From NCBI RefSeq assembly GCF_963678635.1, contig NC_087068.1:14201872-14265871 (forward strand): a stretch of 64,000 bases of DNA. The letters run 5' to 3'. This DNA comes from Symsagittifera roscoffensis. Taxonomy: Eukaryota > Xenacoelomorpha > Acoela > Convolutidae. Positions 22,991-33,400 of the stretch are shown one piece after another (the stretch's first letter is position 1; the number at the start of each line of letters is the position of its first letter). The notes below the pieces were generated by a model that saw nothing but the letters and a program-made list of their open reading frames with translations, was not told where the DNA came from and did not search any database. The position numbers and the translations under genes are program-made.

Positions 22991-23000
22991 GGTTTTGGGC
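22991..23000 (+). other. Primer binding site of copia element
   Basis: GGTTTTGGGC follows the LTR directly. Drosophila copia has GGTTATGGGC here, which pairs with an internal fragment of initiator tRNA-Met rather than with a 3' CCA end. Nine of ten bases agree, suggesting the same half-tRNA priming. Confidence 0.6.
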
Positions 23001-23560
23001 AATTGAAGCTTCCAAGCACCAAAATCTTGATGGATTCCGGACAAAGGAAACTGCTCATTTTCAAAATTTTCCTCCATGGTGTGAACGATTCCTAGCTTGT
23101 ATTGAAGATAAAAACCTAAATGTAGAATCTGAAAATGTTAGCGAAGCCAACAGAGATGCTAGTCAGAGGAGGTTGTATCAGGAAACCATTATGCACCTCA
23201 ATGATGCTACTTTGCAGATGATCATTGCTCAGAATAACAGGAATGGATTCGAAATATGGAAATACTTACGAAAAAAACATTTGGGCAGATTCGAAAAAGC
23301 CAAATAATTGTGCTTTGGAAAGAGTTTCTGGAACTCAAAAAGAACGGTGAATGATAGAATTTCTAAACAAAGTGGACAACATTGGGTTCAAGCAACAATC
23401 TGCAGATGAAAAGATCAGCAACAACCTGAAAATAGCCATAGTTCTTGAAACATTACCACAAGAATACGACTCATTCATAGCTGCAATACAGTTCCAGCAG
23501 ATATCGTATCTACAATCAAAAGAGCGACTAATTGAACGATAACTTGGGGGAGCTCAAACA
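23001..23560 (+). pseudogene. Copia Gag remnant
   Basis: Frames read ETIMHLNDATLQMI, FEIWKYLRKKH and later VLETLPQEYDSFIAAIQ, the usual landmarks of copia-type Gag (UBN2-like). A stop near 23,306 and a shift near 23,345 break it. Confidence 0.72.
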
Positions 23561-23584
23561 AACAAGATACGAGTTCTACATCCA

Positions 23585-23911
23585 TTGCGGCTCCAGCGAT
23601 TCATAGAACTGGCCGAGGACGATACAATGGAGGAACTGGACAAAGAAACAGGAAAAACCTTGTATTGTACGAAGTGTGGACGTAACAATCTTACTGATTA
23701 CAGGTGCTATGCCAAGCAGCATGTAAACAAGCAAAATTCGAGCAACCGTCAAGACGATTTCTCTGGGTTTGCACTAACTGCAACTTCATTTTGGTCGATG
23801 GATATTGTTATAGACTGTGGATGCACGAACCATATCTTTTTAGACAAATCAGTGTTCAAGACGCTTTCTATGCTGGAAGGGGACGGAAGTGCGTGCGATA
23901 TTTATTACTAA
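23585..23911 (+). pseudogene. Copia nucleocapsid and protease remnant
   Basis: A zinc knuckle reads CTKCGRNNLTDYRC. The position that should be His is Leu (CTT, one change from CAT). The protease core follows as DIVIDCGCTNHIF, matching the copia form (LDSGAT.H). The frame is open for 108 codons and then lost. Confidence 0.72.
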
Positions 23912-24069
23912 TGGGCATGGGACGCAACAGCGAGTACATGGTGTTGGAGAAGTTTGCCTCCCATTCTACGATCGTAATAAAGCTAAGAACACGTTTAATC
24001 TCCAGCGCGCAATGTATGTTCCGAGCTTCATATTTTATTTGATATTAGTTTCACTGCTAGTTAGGCTAG

Positions 24070-24560
24070 GAAACACAGTCATTGGCAACCGATAAGTTTA
24101 CTACGTGTTCAGATTGTAAGATATCTAAGTCTGAAATATCTGAAAATCCCCAAAATAGGGCAACACGAAAATTTGAACTTGTTCACAGTGACGTTTTTGG
24201 ACCTTTTCCGGAATCATCGCATGGAAACAAATATGCAATATCTTTAATTGATGATTTTTCAAGATATGCAACGTTATATTTTATGGCCTCTAAAGTCGAT
24301 TCGTTAGCAAAACTCCAATTTTTTGGAATACGGTAGTCCAACCATGTAATGTAAGTGGATTTACACTCAAGTCAGATAATGCTGGAGAATATATTTCACG
24401 CAAGTTTTGCAAGAGTAACAACACTCCACAGCAATTTACCAGTCCTTATTCTCCTCATCAAAATGGTATAGCCGAGTGCTATTGGCAAACGGTTTTTGAC
24501 AGTCCACGGGCTCTTTTTTTATCGTCAAAATTATCAGAAATCGTGTTCTAACATCTGCTA
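24070..24560 (+). pseudogene. Copia integrase remnant
   Basis: The end of the zinc-binding region (CSDCK) is followed by ELVHSDVFGPF (first catalytic Asp), then in another frame LKSDNAGEY (second Asp) and NGIAEC (Glu). All three catalytic residues can still be read, but frameshifts near 24,335 and 24,480 separate them. The stretch 24,560-25,430 is the variable integrase C-terminus, including VFGCFC, with no separate gene. Confidence 0.72.
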
Positions 24561-25429
24561 TTAATGATGATAAAGCAACCTACGAAATGCTTTTTTTGGA
24601 AAGCAACCAAGTGTTCATAATTTGAAAGTTTTCGGTTGCTTTTGTATATCAAAAATTGAAACCCACAGGCAAAAGTTATTACCCAAAGGCAAGAAAGCAG
24701 TTTTTACCGGTTATGACGGTTCAAGTCCTGCATAATTTTATATGTTTTTCGGGAAAAAAATATTATCGCTCTCGGAATGTGGCATTTCACAAAGAAAAAT
24801 TCCAAGATCTCGATAACGGATCAAGGCCTGCTATTGTTTTGCCTTTTCTGGGCAATGATGCAGTGGGGGCTGTAACAGATTCAGGGATGGTCAATATCGC
24901 ACAAACAAGTGCTACTGATGCAAATAAAAAATTGCCTACTCTTGAACAGCGTTCATCATCGACAGGCGGAGCTACTTCTACAACTATTGATATTTCTCAA
25001 AGAGTATCTTCAGCATCTGGTCCTCATAAATTGCAAATGAAGGTTGAAAGTTACTCCAATCTACTTATACGATACACGTGAAAGTTACACAACTCACGAT
25101 GAGTTTGATATATATCTGAAGACATTGAATCTTCTCCTCACACTCCAACTGCAGACAATCTGCAAAATACAACTTCCCCCACTCCTGACCGTTCGATACC
25201 TTTTTACAACAATATCCTACATCATCTAAATCAAGAGAACAATCTGCGAGTGATGAAGAACATTTTACTGCTTTTGGACTTGACATTCCTACAACTAATA
25301 GGACTGGTCGGATCATTCCAAGACCAGCACGACAGTACGATCATGATTTTTCTGCTTATGAAAATTGTGACTTTTTTAATGGCTGCTAGCGTCATTGGCA
25401 AAGTTCCACTCTAGAATGAAAAATGCTGA

Positions 25430-26210
25430 AAAAATGCTGATACTGAAAAATGGCAAGCTTTAATGCAACAAGAATTCAATAGTCTTGTTTAAAATAAAAC
25501 ATGGGATCTTGTAGCCTTACCTTCTGGAAAACCATTAACAAAGGCAAATGAGTTTTTGATATAAAGCGTAAACTGGTTCATTGAACGATATAAGGGAATT
25601 TAAGCAAAGTTATGGACAAAATTATACTGATACTTTTTCACATACTATTAGTATGGCAGTTATTCGCTCATTATGTGCCATTGCAAGACTACAGCGAGTA
25701 CAAGGTGTTTAAACTTCTAGGTACATGGCTTACAAATGCAACAAATTGATGTCAGAACAGCTTTTTTGAGTTCTACTTTGGAGGATGAAGTTTTTCATTG
25801 AGCAAGCTCGAGGTTTTGAGTCTGGTGAACGTGATGTATGCAAGCTCAATAAATAAATTTACTGTTTAAGAAAAACGTGTCGAGCTTGGAATCAGTTTCT
25901 AACAAAAATTTTATTGGAAATTGGATACCTGAGAAGCTCTGTAGACACCTGTTTATTTTATCATCGTAAGAAAATGAGTTTCCTAGCTGTGTATGTTGAT
26001 AACTTGATAAATTTTGTCGTTGACGAAATTTCAGCACAAGAGCTGATTGCCAACCTTGGTAAGCGGATTTGTATTGAAGATAAGGGCGTTCCCAAATGGT
26101 TCTTGGGAATAAAAAATAACGTTGATGAAAAACGTATTTTACTTTCTCAAGAAAGATACGTCAAAAATTTATTCGAAAAACGGAATACGCAAAAAAATCA
26201 AACCGGTTGA
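25430..26210 (+). pseudogene. Copia reverse transcriptase remnant
   Basis: It opens with ALMQQEFNSLV and TWDLVALPSG, the standard entry of copia RT. The catalytic box at 25,992-26,003 reads YVDN instead of YVDD; the last codon is AAC at 26,001-26,003. WFLGIK and RILLSQERYVKNLF follow. Stops and shifts scatter the frame before 25,900. Confidence 0.75.
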
Positions 26211-26880
26211 TGAACCTGTGGTTACATCTAAAAATGCAACTGATGATAAAATTCCAAAATATCGTTCCCTTTTTCAGCAGTTAGAGGGGGCGTTATTGTA
26301 TTTAGCTGTAACAACTAGACCGGCTATTGCTTTTTCAGTAAACTTACTCTCTCAAGCGTGCGAAAGTTCAACAGTGCAAAATTATATTGCAGCAAAAAGA
26401 GTACTACGCTATTTATAGGGCACGAATTATTTCCTTAATTATTCACCACATGATAATGCTCTAGGTATTTTTGCGTATTGTGATGCCGATTGGGCAAGCG
26501 ACGTAAAGACCAAAAAATCTGTATCTGGCATAGTTATTAAATTAAATAAGTCAGTCTCACCGTTATTTTGGCTAACTGCTAAACAACGTTCTGTATCACT
26601 ATCTACACGTGAATTGGAATATATGGCTCTATCGGCCTTGACTCAGGAAGTTTTGTTCCTGAAACATGTATTTGAGAGTGTTAACTAAAAAAATACTCTC
26701 CCTATTTTATTATGTGACAACCAAGGAGCAATCTGTGTAGCTCATGAAACAGCTTCAAGGTCGAGAACCAAACAGATTGACATTAAAGTACCCTTACAAA
26801 CTCGCTCAGGTAAGATAACTTTTAATTATCTACCTACTACAATTATGGTTGCGGAAGTTCTGACAAAATGATTTCCTATG
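26211..26880 (+). pseudogene. Copia RNase H remnant
   Basis: It reads YLAVTTRPAIAFSV, YCDADWASD, SVSLSTRELEYMAL and LLCDNQGAI in order, as in copia RNase H. Stops occur at 26,416-26,418 and 26,686-26,688. The purine tract and 3' LTR follow. Confidence 0.78.
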
Positions 26881-26923
26881 ACTCGTTAGCAGATATGCAA
26901 GCTGCTCTTTGGAAGTGCCTTTT

Positions 26924-26932
26924 GAGGGGGAG
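26924..26932 (+). other. Polypurine tract of copia element
   Basis: GAGGGGGAG lies immediately before the TGTTAAAATAC start of the 3' LTR, where plus-strand DNA synthesis is primed. Confidence 0.75.
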
Positions 26933-27185
26933 TGTTAAAATACTCGTCTGTGATTGGTCAATTTTCAGACATGGTTGCTTAGAACCAAAAGGCTATAAAG
27001 GAAACTGTGATTGCTATATTTGAGAAAAGAGTGAAACAATATTGACTCATGACTTTATACTTTTTAAATTAACATCAAAAATATCGCGGTTAAGCAAATG
27101 TTTGTTGACTTAAACCACTTTAATGGAAAATAAATGATCAGATCTTCTTTTTTATTTTCAAACATTCAGACGTACTATTATAAGA
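26933..27185 (+). repeat. 3' LTR of copia element
   Basis: It is 253 bp, like its partner at 22,738-22,990, and ends ATTATAAGA followed by the AACAG duplication. Confidence 0.88.
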
Positions 27186-27190
27186 AACAG
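27186..27190 (+). repeat. Target site duplication of copia element, right
   Basis: AACAG matches 22,733-22,737. Confidence 0.85.
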
Positions 27191-27785
27191 TAGCAATATA
27201 CCCCATACACGAAATTACGACAAAGGAAAAATCAAATTTTTTAGACACTTTTCTTTGTTTACAATTATTCCAAAAACTTCCGATCAGTGTCTGTACGAGC
27301 TGCTCTTTGATCTTTTGCGAAAAACATGGAATCGATTCAATATAGTTTGCTGAAAGAAAAGTCCTCAGTCACCAATCTTTTACCATTTTTACAAAGCTTT
27401 TATGAAACACTTGATAAAAATCCAGATGATGAAGTGAGCTTTGATTGGGTACACACATTTTACGAAAGCTTTCGGTAAAGTTCCTCGTCATAAATTATTT
27501 TTAAAAAATGGCAAATATCGATGCTTGCGTTTTGACAGTTTCAGCCAGCTGCTTCAAAAATAGAACTCAATTTTAAAATGCGGCAAAATTGCATCAAATT
27601 CAAAAGAAGTAACAAGTGGTATTCCTCGGAGTTCTTTGCTGGGACGACCGTTGTTTTGTATTTTATTAAGGAAATGCCAAATATACTTCAGTTCACCACA
27701 CCTTTCATATACGCAGATGATTTCAAAGCCATTTTCAGCAGACTTACCCAAACAAAATACAAACAGACATATCAAAAGCACAAAC
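27191..27785 (+). pseudogene. LINE RT, central part of the split LINE
   Basis: Across several frames it reads FTIIPKTSDQCLYE (from the NYRPISLL..I..K..E block), FTKAFGKVP, TSGIPRSSLLG (decayed SG.PQGS.LGP) and FIYADDF with the YADD box near 27,709. Every block is shifted relative to its neighbour. A different RT fragment starts right after it. Confidence 0.68.
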
Positions 27786-28840
27786 AATTGAATTTTTCAG
27801 AACCTGCTTTAGACTTGATAAATTCTTTCATAAGCGACCGATGCCACAGAATAGTATAGAACACTGAATCGGACTGGATTTTACTTCGTCAAGGTGTCGC
27901 ACAAGGCACTGTTTTAGAACCTCTAATTTTCAACCTGTTCACTAACGATCTTAACAAGCAACTGAATAACTCATGCAAAGTAGTTCAATATGCAGATGAC
28001 ACAATTCTTTTCTGTGAGGATAAAAAAAATTAAAGCTGCTTTGAAAGAATTCAAAAAAATGTGCACTCTTTTATCACACTATTTTCGGAGATACTTACTC
28101 CCATTTGATGCTAAAAAAACGATTTATCATCTTCAGTAGAAAACATTGAAGAAAAAACGATCAAAAATACACAATTGCCCTGGACGAAAATATTTTTGAA
28201 GAAAAGTCAATGTGAAATATCTCGGAGTTTTATTAGATTATTTTTGGACTTTTCAAGACGAAGTGAAATTGATCTTAAGAAAAAGTCCTGTGGGATTAAA
28301 AGATTTCAGTTGATCAAAAAACCCCTTCCTATCAAAACAAGATTTCTACTAATGAACGCGCTCGTTATCAGTCACCTACACTATCCTGCTACCCTTTTAA
28401 ATGGAGTTTTATCAATTTTGACACTCTGATTCGAAAAGCATCTTAACTGGGCAATTAAAATTTGTTGTTATCGTGTAAAGTTTGATTCATCATCTGATCT
28501 CAAATTAATGTATTACCAGTAACAATGTTTCTTAACTGGAAAAAATCTTGCCATTTCTGGAAAGTAAAACAACATTTATTACCAGTTTTTGACAAATTTC
28601 AAAACAAAAACAATCTTATAAGCATAAACACAAGAAATAAAAATAGGTTGGAATAGGTTACATGATGACCAAAGTAATTTTAAGTATATCCTTACGCACA
28701 GAATAGCAAGAACAACTTTTAATAATTATTATTTATTTTAGTTTAAAGAAGATCAAACAGTGGCAACCTATGGAAAAATTTGATGAAGATATGTCAAATT
28801 TCTTAAGTAGAAAACTTGTAAGATAATGATATTATCAAAA
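27786..28840 (+). pseudogene. Second LINE RT fragment, 5'-truncated
   Basis: It starts within an RT (LDLINSFISDRCHRIV, then a stop), reads VAQGTVLEPLIFNLFTNDL and a second VQYADDT box near 27,993-28,013, then KYLGVLLD-like and thumb or C-terminal remnants to about 28,430. Because a complete YADD block already lies 300 bp upstream, this must be a separate LINE copy. The 3' end is not sharp; 28,430-28,840 is AT-rich tail-like sequence. Confidence 0.65.
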
Positions 28841-29149
28841 GAAATTTAAAATGATAAATCAAACGTTTTCGCACATCTTAGGCATCATCAGGATTAAAGT
28901 TTTTTTAAAACCATATTTACATAACGATCGAAGATCTGAAAAATGAGAAACATGTCTAAAAATGTTTTAAAACTTATTGACCAATAAATTGCGTAATCAA
29001 TCATAACATTTTTTTGTAAATTTCTGATATTTTTTTTTAGCTTTTTGTTCTTTCATGGTTATGAAATTTCGATTTGGGAATTTTTTTGATTCTGACATGT
29101 TAGTTTTTTTAAACTTTTAGCCATGTTATACATAGACTATGATTATAGT

Positions 29150-29572
29150 GTTAATTCCCGGCTCCTGAATTCATCGCGTGTGTTGATCCTCGGCCTCTCC
29201 TTCCAAATATGCAAAGCCTCTAGTGTGAGTAGCTTATGATTGTTGGCTGTTTGGTCTATAATCTCTGACTTCAGCTCAGCAGTACCGCCTACCTCCTTAT
29301 TACACTCTAACAAGTGTTACCCCACTGAGGAGTCCCCTTTGCGGTGTTCATTGACCCTCGTGGGTAAATGTCGGACCGTTTGACCGACATAGGTGGAGTT
29401 ACATCCACTACATGTAAGCTTATACACCACTTCGGATCTCAGTTCACGAGCAAAGCAAAGGAAGTTTTGAGAGATGGGAAGCATGTTTTCAATTTTCTCG
29501 TTATAAAAATTATTTGTGCCCTGGATATTTGCCAAACCTTTGCAGCTTACAGTTGATATGCATTGCCTCGAT
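29150..29572 (-). pseudogene. Penelope GIY-YIG endonuclease domain
   Basis: The minus strand reads VYKLTCSGCNSTYVGQT, then RVNEHRKGD, then after a break TLEALHIWKERP and NTRDEFRSRELTL. This is the GIY-YIG endonuclease of Penelope-like elements: Y, GQT, the R...EH helix, and the C-terminal signature of the class. A stop after SSVG and other changes make it non-functional. Confidence 0.82.
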
Positions 29573-29972
29573 ATTGCATTGTAAAAAAGGGGGTGAGTCT
29601 TTTAAACATTTATCATTTTTCGGTTCTGATGTCTTCACGTCTAAATTTTTCTTTCCCTCAATGATCTTGTTAAGAGTTTGAAACACTACCCTGTCCGACC
29701 AATTTTTCAGATATTGATTTTCAATCCATTGTTTCCGAAATTTCCCGATGCTTGGTAAAAATCTTCCAATGTTGAGGTACTTCTGAAAACCCTATGAATC
29801 GTCCCTTCAATAACGTTTCTTTTGTACTGCAAAGGTGCGCAAACTCTGAAATTTAGAATGGTGCCGGTATCAGCGGGTTTTTGTTACCACCACAAGTGAC
29901 CTTTTTTCCAGAGTTCACGTTGACATTTAATTACAAAAAGGCGAAATCACCCTTACCATTAAGTCCTTCTAT
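29573..29972 (-). pseudogene. Penelope linker between RT and endonuclease
   Basis: Minus-strand remnants read ADTGTILNFRVCAPLQYKR and VIEGTIHRVF in overlapping frames, the usual K.TDT...L.F.S..P..YK..VI.G..HR module after the Penelope RT core. Frameshifts occur near 29,790 and 29,890. Confidence 0.7.
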
Positions 29973-30849
29973 TGTGCCAGTCGGTCATATTTGGAAGTTT
30001 GAAAATGTTTAGTCTTGATTTTGGGTTGAAATGCAATTTTTCAAAAATTCGAATTGAGCATGTCATGCTCAAGTTTCTCGCGACAACTGAAAATATCAGA
30101 AAAATAAGATCAGAAGATTCGAACTAAAAGCACGGGAAAGTAGTCAAAATAGCAGCGGAAAATTGCTATTCGCAATTTTCGATACATAATTCGAACGAGA
30201 GTAGAGCTGTCTTTTTCGTGACATGAGACAGAAAATAATCGCGAGTTAAGGGAGAGTGAAATTCAAGTGAACCAGAGTGAACCTCCGGTGGAAAGGTGGA
30301 CAACCAAAGTCTCCCAATGGTCCAGACCCAAAACTCATTTCTTGAGCTAAAACGAATTCATGACAAGCATCTCGAGTTAAATTTAATTACCCATCAGTTC
30401 TAGAGTTGCTTTATAGCTTAGTTACTCAATTCTAGAGGTCATGTTGGTATGTGAGTACCTAATTCAATTTTCTTGAGTGTGTTTTATTTTGTTATAATGA
30501 GATAGGGAGAGTTTTTAGGTTGATCCATCTGAAATGGATCAAAGGTTCACTGTCTAATAAAAAGTAACTATACAAAAGGTTCCGACCCTTTTTTTAACGG
30601 CGTTCGTGTGTTTTGGGTATTTCGAGACCTAAGTATGGGGGCGTTCTTATTTTCTAGAGTGGGGGGTATTTTGGTTGTGGCCTTAGAGCTGTAACACGGG
30701 TTTTAGTCTCATGTCGCAAGTGAACCGAATTGGCTCCGATCGCTTGAGGTAGAAAAACACAAGAGATAGTGTCCCTGACTCTTGAGCTAATGGTTATAGG
30801 GCCTATTTTTCTTTAACCTCATATGTGATTTAAGTAGGCGACTGTTACA
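29973..30849 (+). repeat. 5' LTR of copy B
   Basis: It is 877 bp, TGTGCCAGTCGG...GACTGTTACA. The stem-loop GATCCAT/ATGGATC lies at 30,522-30,540 and AATAAA at 30,556-30,561. Its partner is 51,250-52,076. Confidence 0.93.
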
Positions 30850-30860
30850 TAGTGTTTTTA

Positions 30861-30877
30861 TGGCGCTCCTGGGTGTT
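30861..30877 (+). other. Primer binding site, copy B
   Basis: TGGCGCTCCTGGGTGTT starts 11 nt after the LTR and is identical to those in copies A and C despite the age of this copy. Confidence 0.7.
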
Positions 30878-33400
30878 TTTACGACATCAAGACTACGGGA
30901 TCGAACCGACTTGACACAGCTCTGGGCTACATGCCCATTCTAGAATACCGGTGGTACGGTTCAACGGGACCGTATTCACCTTCTGGTTGTACCGTGATAG
31001 GTTTTTAAGAAAACTTGAGGAAATTACCCAGTGCGCTTTCCGAAACGAGGCCTAGCTAACCGAGTAAGGGGGCTCACTAGGGGGAAAAAAAGGAGTAAAA
31101 GAGAAAAAGCGAATAAGATTAGAAACAAAAACCAAATAACAGAAACAGGAACAAAAAACCATAAAACACAAAAAGGACACTGGCTTTGACCTCTTAATTA
31201 GATGGATCAAATCTTCATATTAATTAAAATAGTATACCAATGATGTTTTCTAATAAGACCGATCGTCCCGATCGAACCAGCAACATTTTACAGGTGCCCA
31301 AATGTGGGGCGTTGTAAGGTTTTCAGATAGCTATTGATAGCAGCGGACCACTAGGAGACTTGGCTGGAAGAGGTACCCAGCGAAGTGGGAAAGTGGACAA
31401 CAAGGAGGCTCCACCACTGGGAGACTTAAGTGGAACAGGTGACCAGCCCAGGGGGAAAGTTTGACCAATCGGCAGGTGACCAGTCAGCAGTGTGATCAAA
31501 GCAGAATAGGCAAACGGAAGAACGTTGACAGAGGTTATGTTTGGTCAAACGCATATCGCTAAAATCCATTTTTCATTTTAGGAAATAAGTGTAAAATTGG
31601 ATAAGCGAATACCCACCGTTTTGGGGAAACGTTTTTACTTGAGCAGAGCTTGGAAACAGGTTCTACGGTTTTCTCTCGAGAGGTTTAGCACCCATCGCGC
31701 TTAGGGTAATTTTCGGCTTAAGTGGGGGCTAGATAGGGGGGAGGTTGGAAGGGGGGCTGGTTAAGATAGAGGTTGGTGGTTGAAAATTGTAAAAAGGGGG
31801 GATTAACTATAAAAAGTTCCATTCTCCTATTAAAAAGGGGGTTGACTAACTATACAATCGATATAAACGATTTAGTTACATTATTAGACCCAGAGGCTGA
31901 AACGATCTCCAGAGACACACTCTCCTTTAGACTCGTTGTAACGCTAGGATATCCAAATTTAAGATCGAATTAAGGTAGGTAACCTGGTCGGATCGGGTGG
32001 GGGGATCGGAAATAGACAGTTTTTGGAAGCAAAAGGAGAATACCCCATAAGACGGTTAGCAGCGGGGAGGAAAAACGCGTGAAAATCAGGTACCAGAAAA
32101 TTTTTATACGAAAAGACTACATTGGTCTCCTTTGAATTTTGGGTGTACTCACCACATTTTTTATAATTTTTCATTTTTATCAAGTTGAATTTTTACGTTT
32201 TCGGATCAAATTTAATTGGCTTTTGATTAATTGAAAATCGTAAGGCACTTGCTAACAAGTCGTATTTCGACTTGCGTCGGATTAATAAAGGGAAAGTAAT
32301 TTCAGGGTGGTAAGCAGGTAAAATTTTGATTAACAAGATTGGGTTTTGGGGATTTTTTAACATTAGAGCTCTAGAGGTGGTACTGGGATAGTGGATCGGA
32401 AATTCCAATTCTCGGAAAAAAATATAGGGAAAATCATCAATCAGACGAAGAAACACTTGAGCTACGAGGTTGGAAGAAGTGCAAGGAGTCTAGCCTACGG
32501 TCTTGGGATAGTGATCTAAGTGTCCCAACACTCAGTCTGGGGATAGTGATCTGGGTGTCCCATCACTAAGGAACAGGAGATCCGACTGTCCAAACACTGA
32601 GGAACAAGAGATCCGACTGTCCCAACACTCGAGCAAAGTCTCCTGGGAGGGTTCAGAAAATCCTGGGACAGTACGAAGTGGACCAACACTTAAGCGAAGC
32701 CTCCTAGGAGGGTTCAGAAAAATTCCTGGGACAGTACGAAGTATCCCAACACTCGAGCGAAGTCTCCTAGGAGGGTTCAGAGAAGTCCGGGGACAGTTCG
32801 AAGTGTCCCAACACTTAAAGCGAAGTGTCCTAGGAGGATTCGGAAAAGTCCTGGGACAGTACGAAGTGACCCAACACTTGAGCGAAGGGTCCTAGGAGGG
32901 TTCAGAAAAATCCTGGGACAGTAACGAAGTGTCCCAACACTTGAGCGAAGGGTCCTAGGAGGATTCAGAAAAGTCCTGGGACAATAACGAAATGTCTCAA
33001 CACTTGAGCGAAGGGACCTAGGAGGGTTCAGAAAAGTCCTGGGACAGTAACAAAGTCACCCAACACTTGAGCGAAGGGTCCTAGGAGGGTTCAGAAAAGT
33101 CCCTGGACAGTAACGAAGTGTCCCAACACTTGAGCGAAGGGTCCTAGGAGGGTTCAGAAAAGTGCTGGGAAAGTATTAAAGCATCCCAAATCTAGAACGA
33201 AGATTTAGAAGAAACCTTCGTTCTCAGCATCCCAAAACTAGAAATTGATTTAGATTCAAAACTGATTTAGACTAAATTCGACTGATTTTAGCTTTTAATA
33301 CATCAAAAAACTTTTTTTAGATATATGATTGCAATCGGGTTTTACAATAGGGACTTTTAATTATTAAAATTGTGAATAAGGAAAATTGTATATAAAAATA
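30878..33400 (+). other. Leader of copy B
   Basis: About 2.5 kb without a gene. It contains two diverged 69-bp units (about 31,345-31,460), G-rich runs (31,720-31,800), a stretch with the CCCCATAAGA...GAGGAAAA pattern shared with copies A and C (about 32,040-32,075), and a 62-bp repeat array (32,485-33,190). The order matches the other copies, but the array unit is different. Confidence 0.78.
32485..33190 (+). repeat. About 62-bp tandem repeat array in leader B
   Basis: Roughly nine units from about 32,620, preceded by shorter degenerate ones. A unit contains TCCCAACACTTGAGCGAAG, then TCCTAGGAGGGTTCAGAAAA, then GTCCTGGGACAGTAACGAAG. The CTTGAG hexamer varies among units as CTCGAG, CTTAAG or CTTGAG, all fitting the palindrome CTYRAG. 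It replaces the short-unit array of copies A and C at the same place. Confidence 0.88.

Larger units (their letters stand above)
22738..27185 (+). mobile_element. Ty1/copia LTR retrotransposon (defective)
   Basis: This is a 4,448-bp element with two 253-bp LTRs, a copia-style primer site, a purine tract before the 3' LTR, and Gag, protease, integrase, RT and RNase H remnants in the copia order (integrase before RT). The flanking AACAG duplication shows insertion into a LINE. Both catalytic substitutions and many stops and frameshifts show that it is dead. Confidence 0.92.
20395..27785 (+). mobile_element. APE-type LINE remnant, split by a copia element
   Basis: Pieces in order are an endonuclease-like segment (20,395-20,670), about 1.9 kb of eroded linker, the start of an RT (about 22,570-22,737), the copia insertion (22,738-27,185), then the RT centre (27,191-27,785). 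Removing the copia element and one copy of AACAG rejoins an RT-like frame across the site (motif KTVAIYPIH). The LINE is full of stops and frameshifts and is therefore older than the copia insertion. Confidence 0.7.
28850..29972 (-). mobile_element. Penelope-like element, 3' segment
   Basis: This is the downstream part of a minus-strand Penelope-like element whose RT lies at 52,077-53,111. Copy B (29,973-52,076) separates the two. Joining the flanks restores a continuous reading frame at the break (FTI followed by EGLNG), so this is an insertion, not two elements. The region 28,850-29,150 is probably its 3' untranslated part. Confidence 0.8.

Noticed and set aside
32485..33190. CRISPR-like look of regularly spaced 62-bp repeats
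   Set aside because: The whole unit is repeated with no unique spacers, it lies in a retrotransposon leader, and there are no cas genes.
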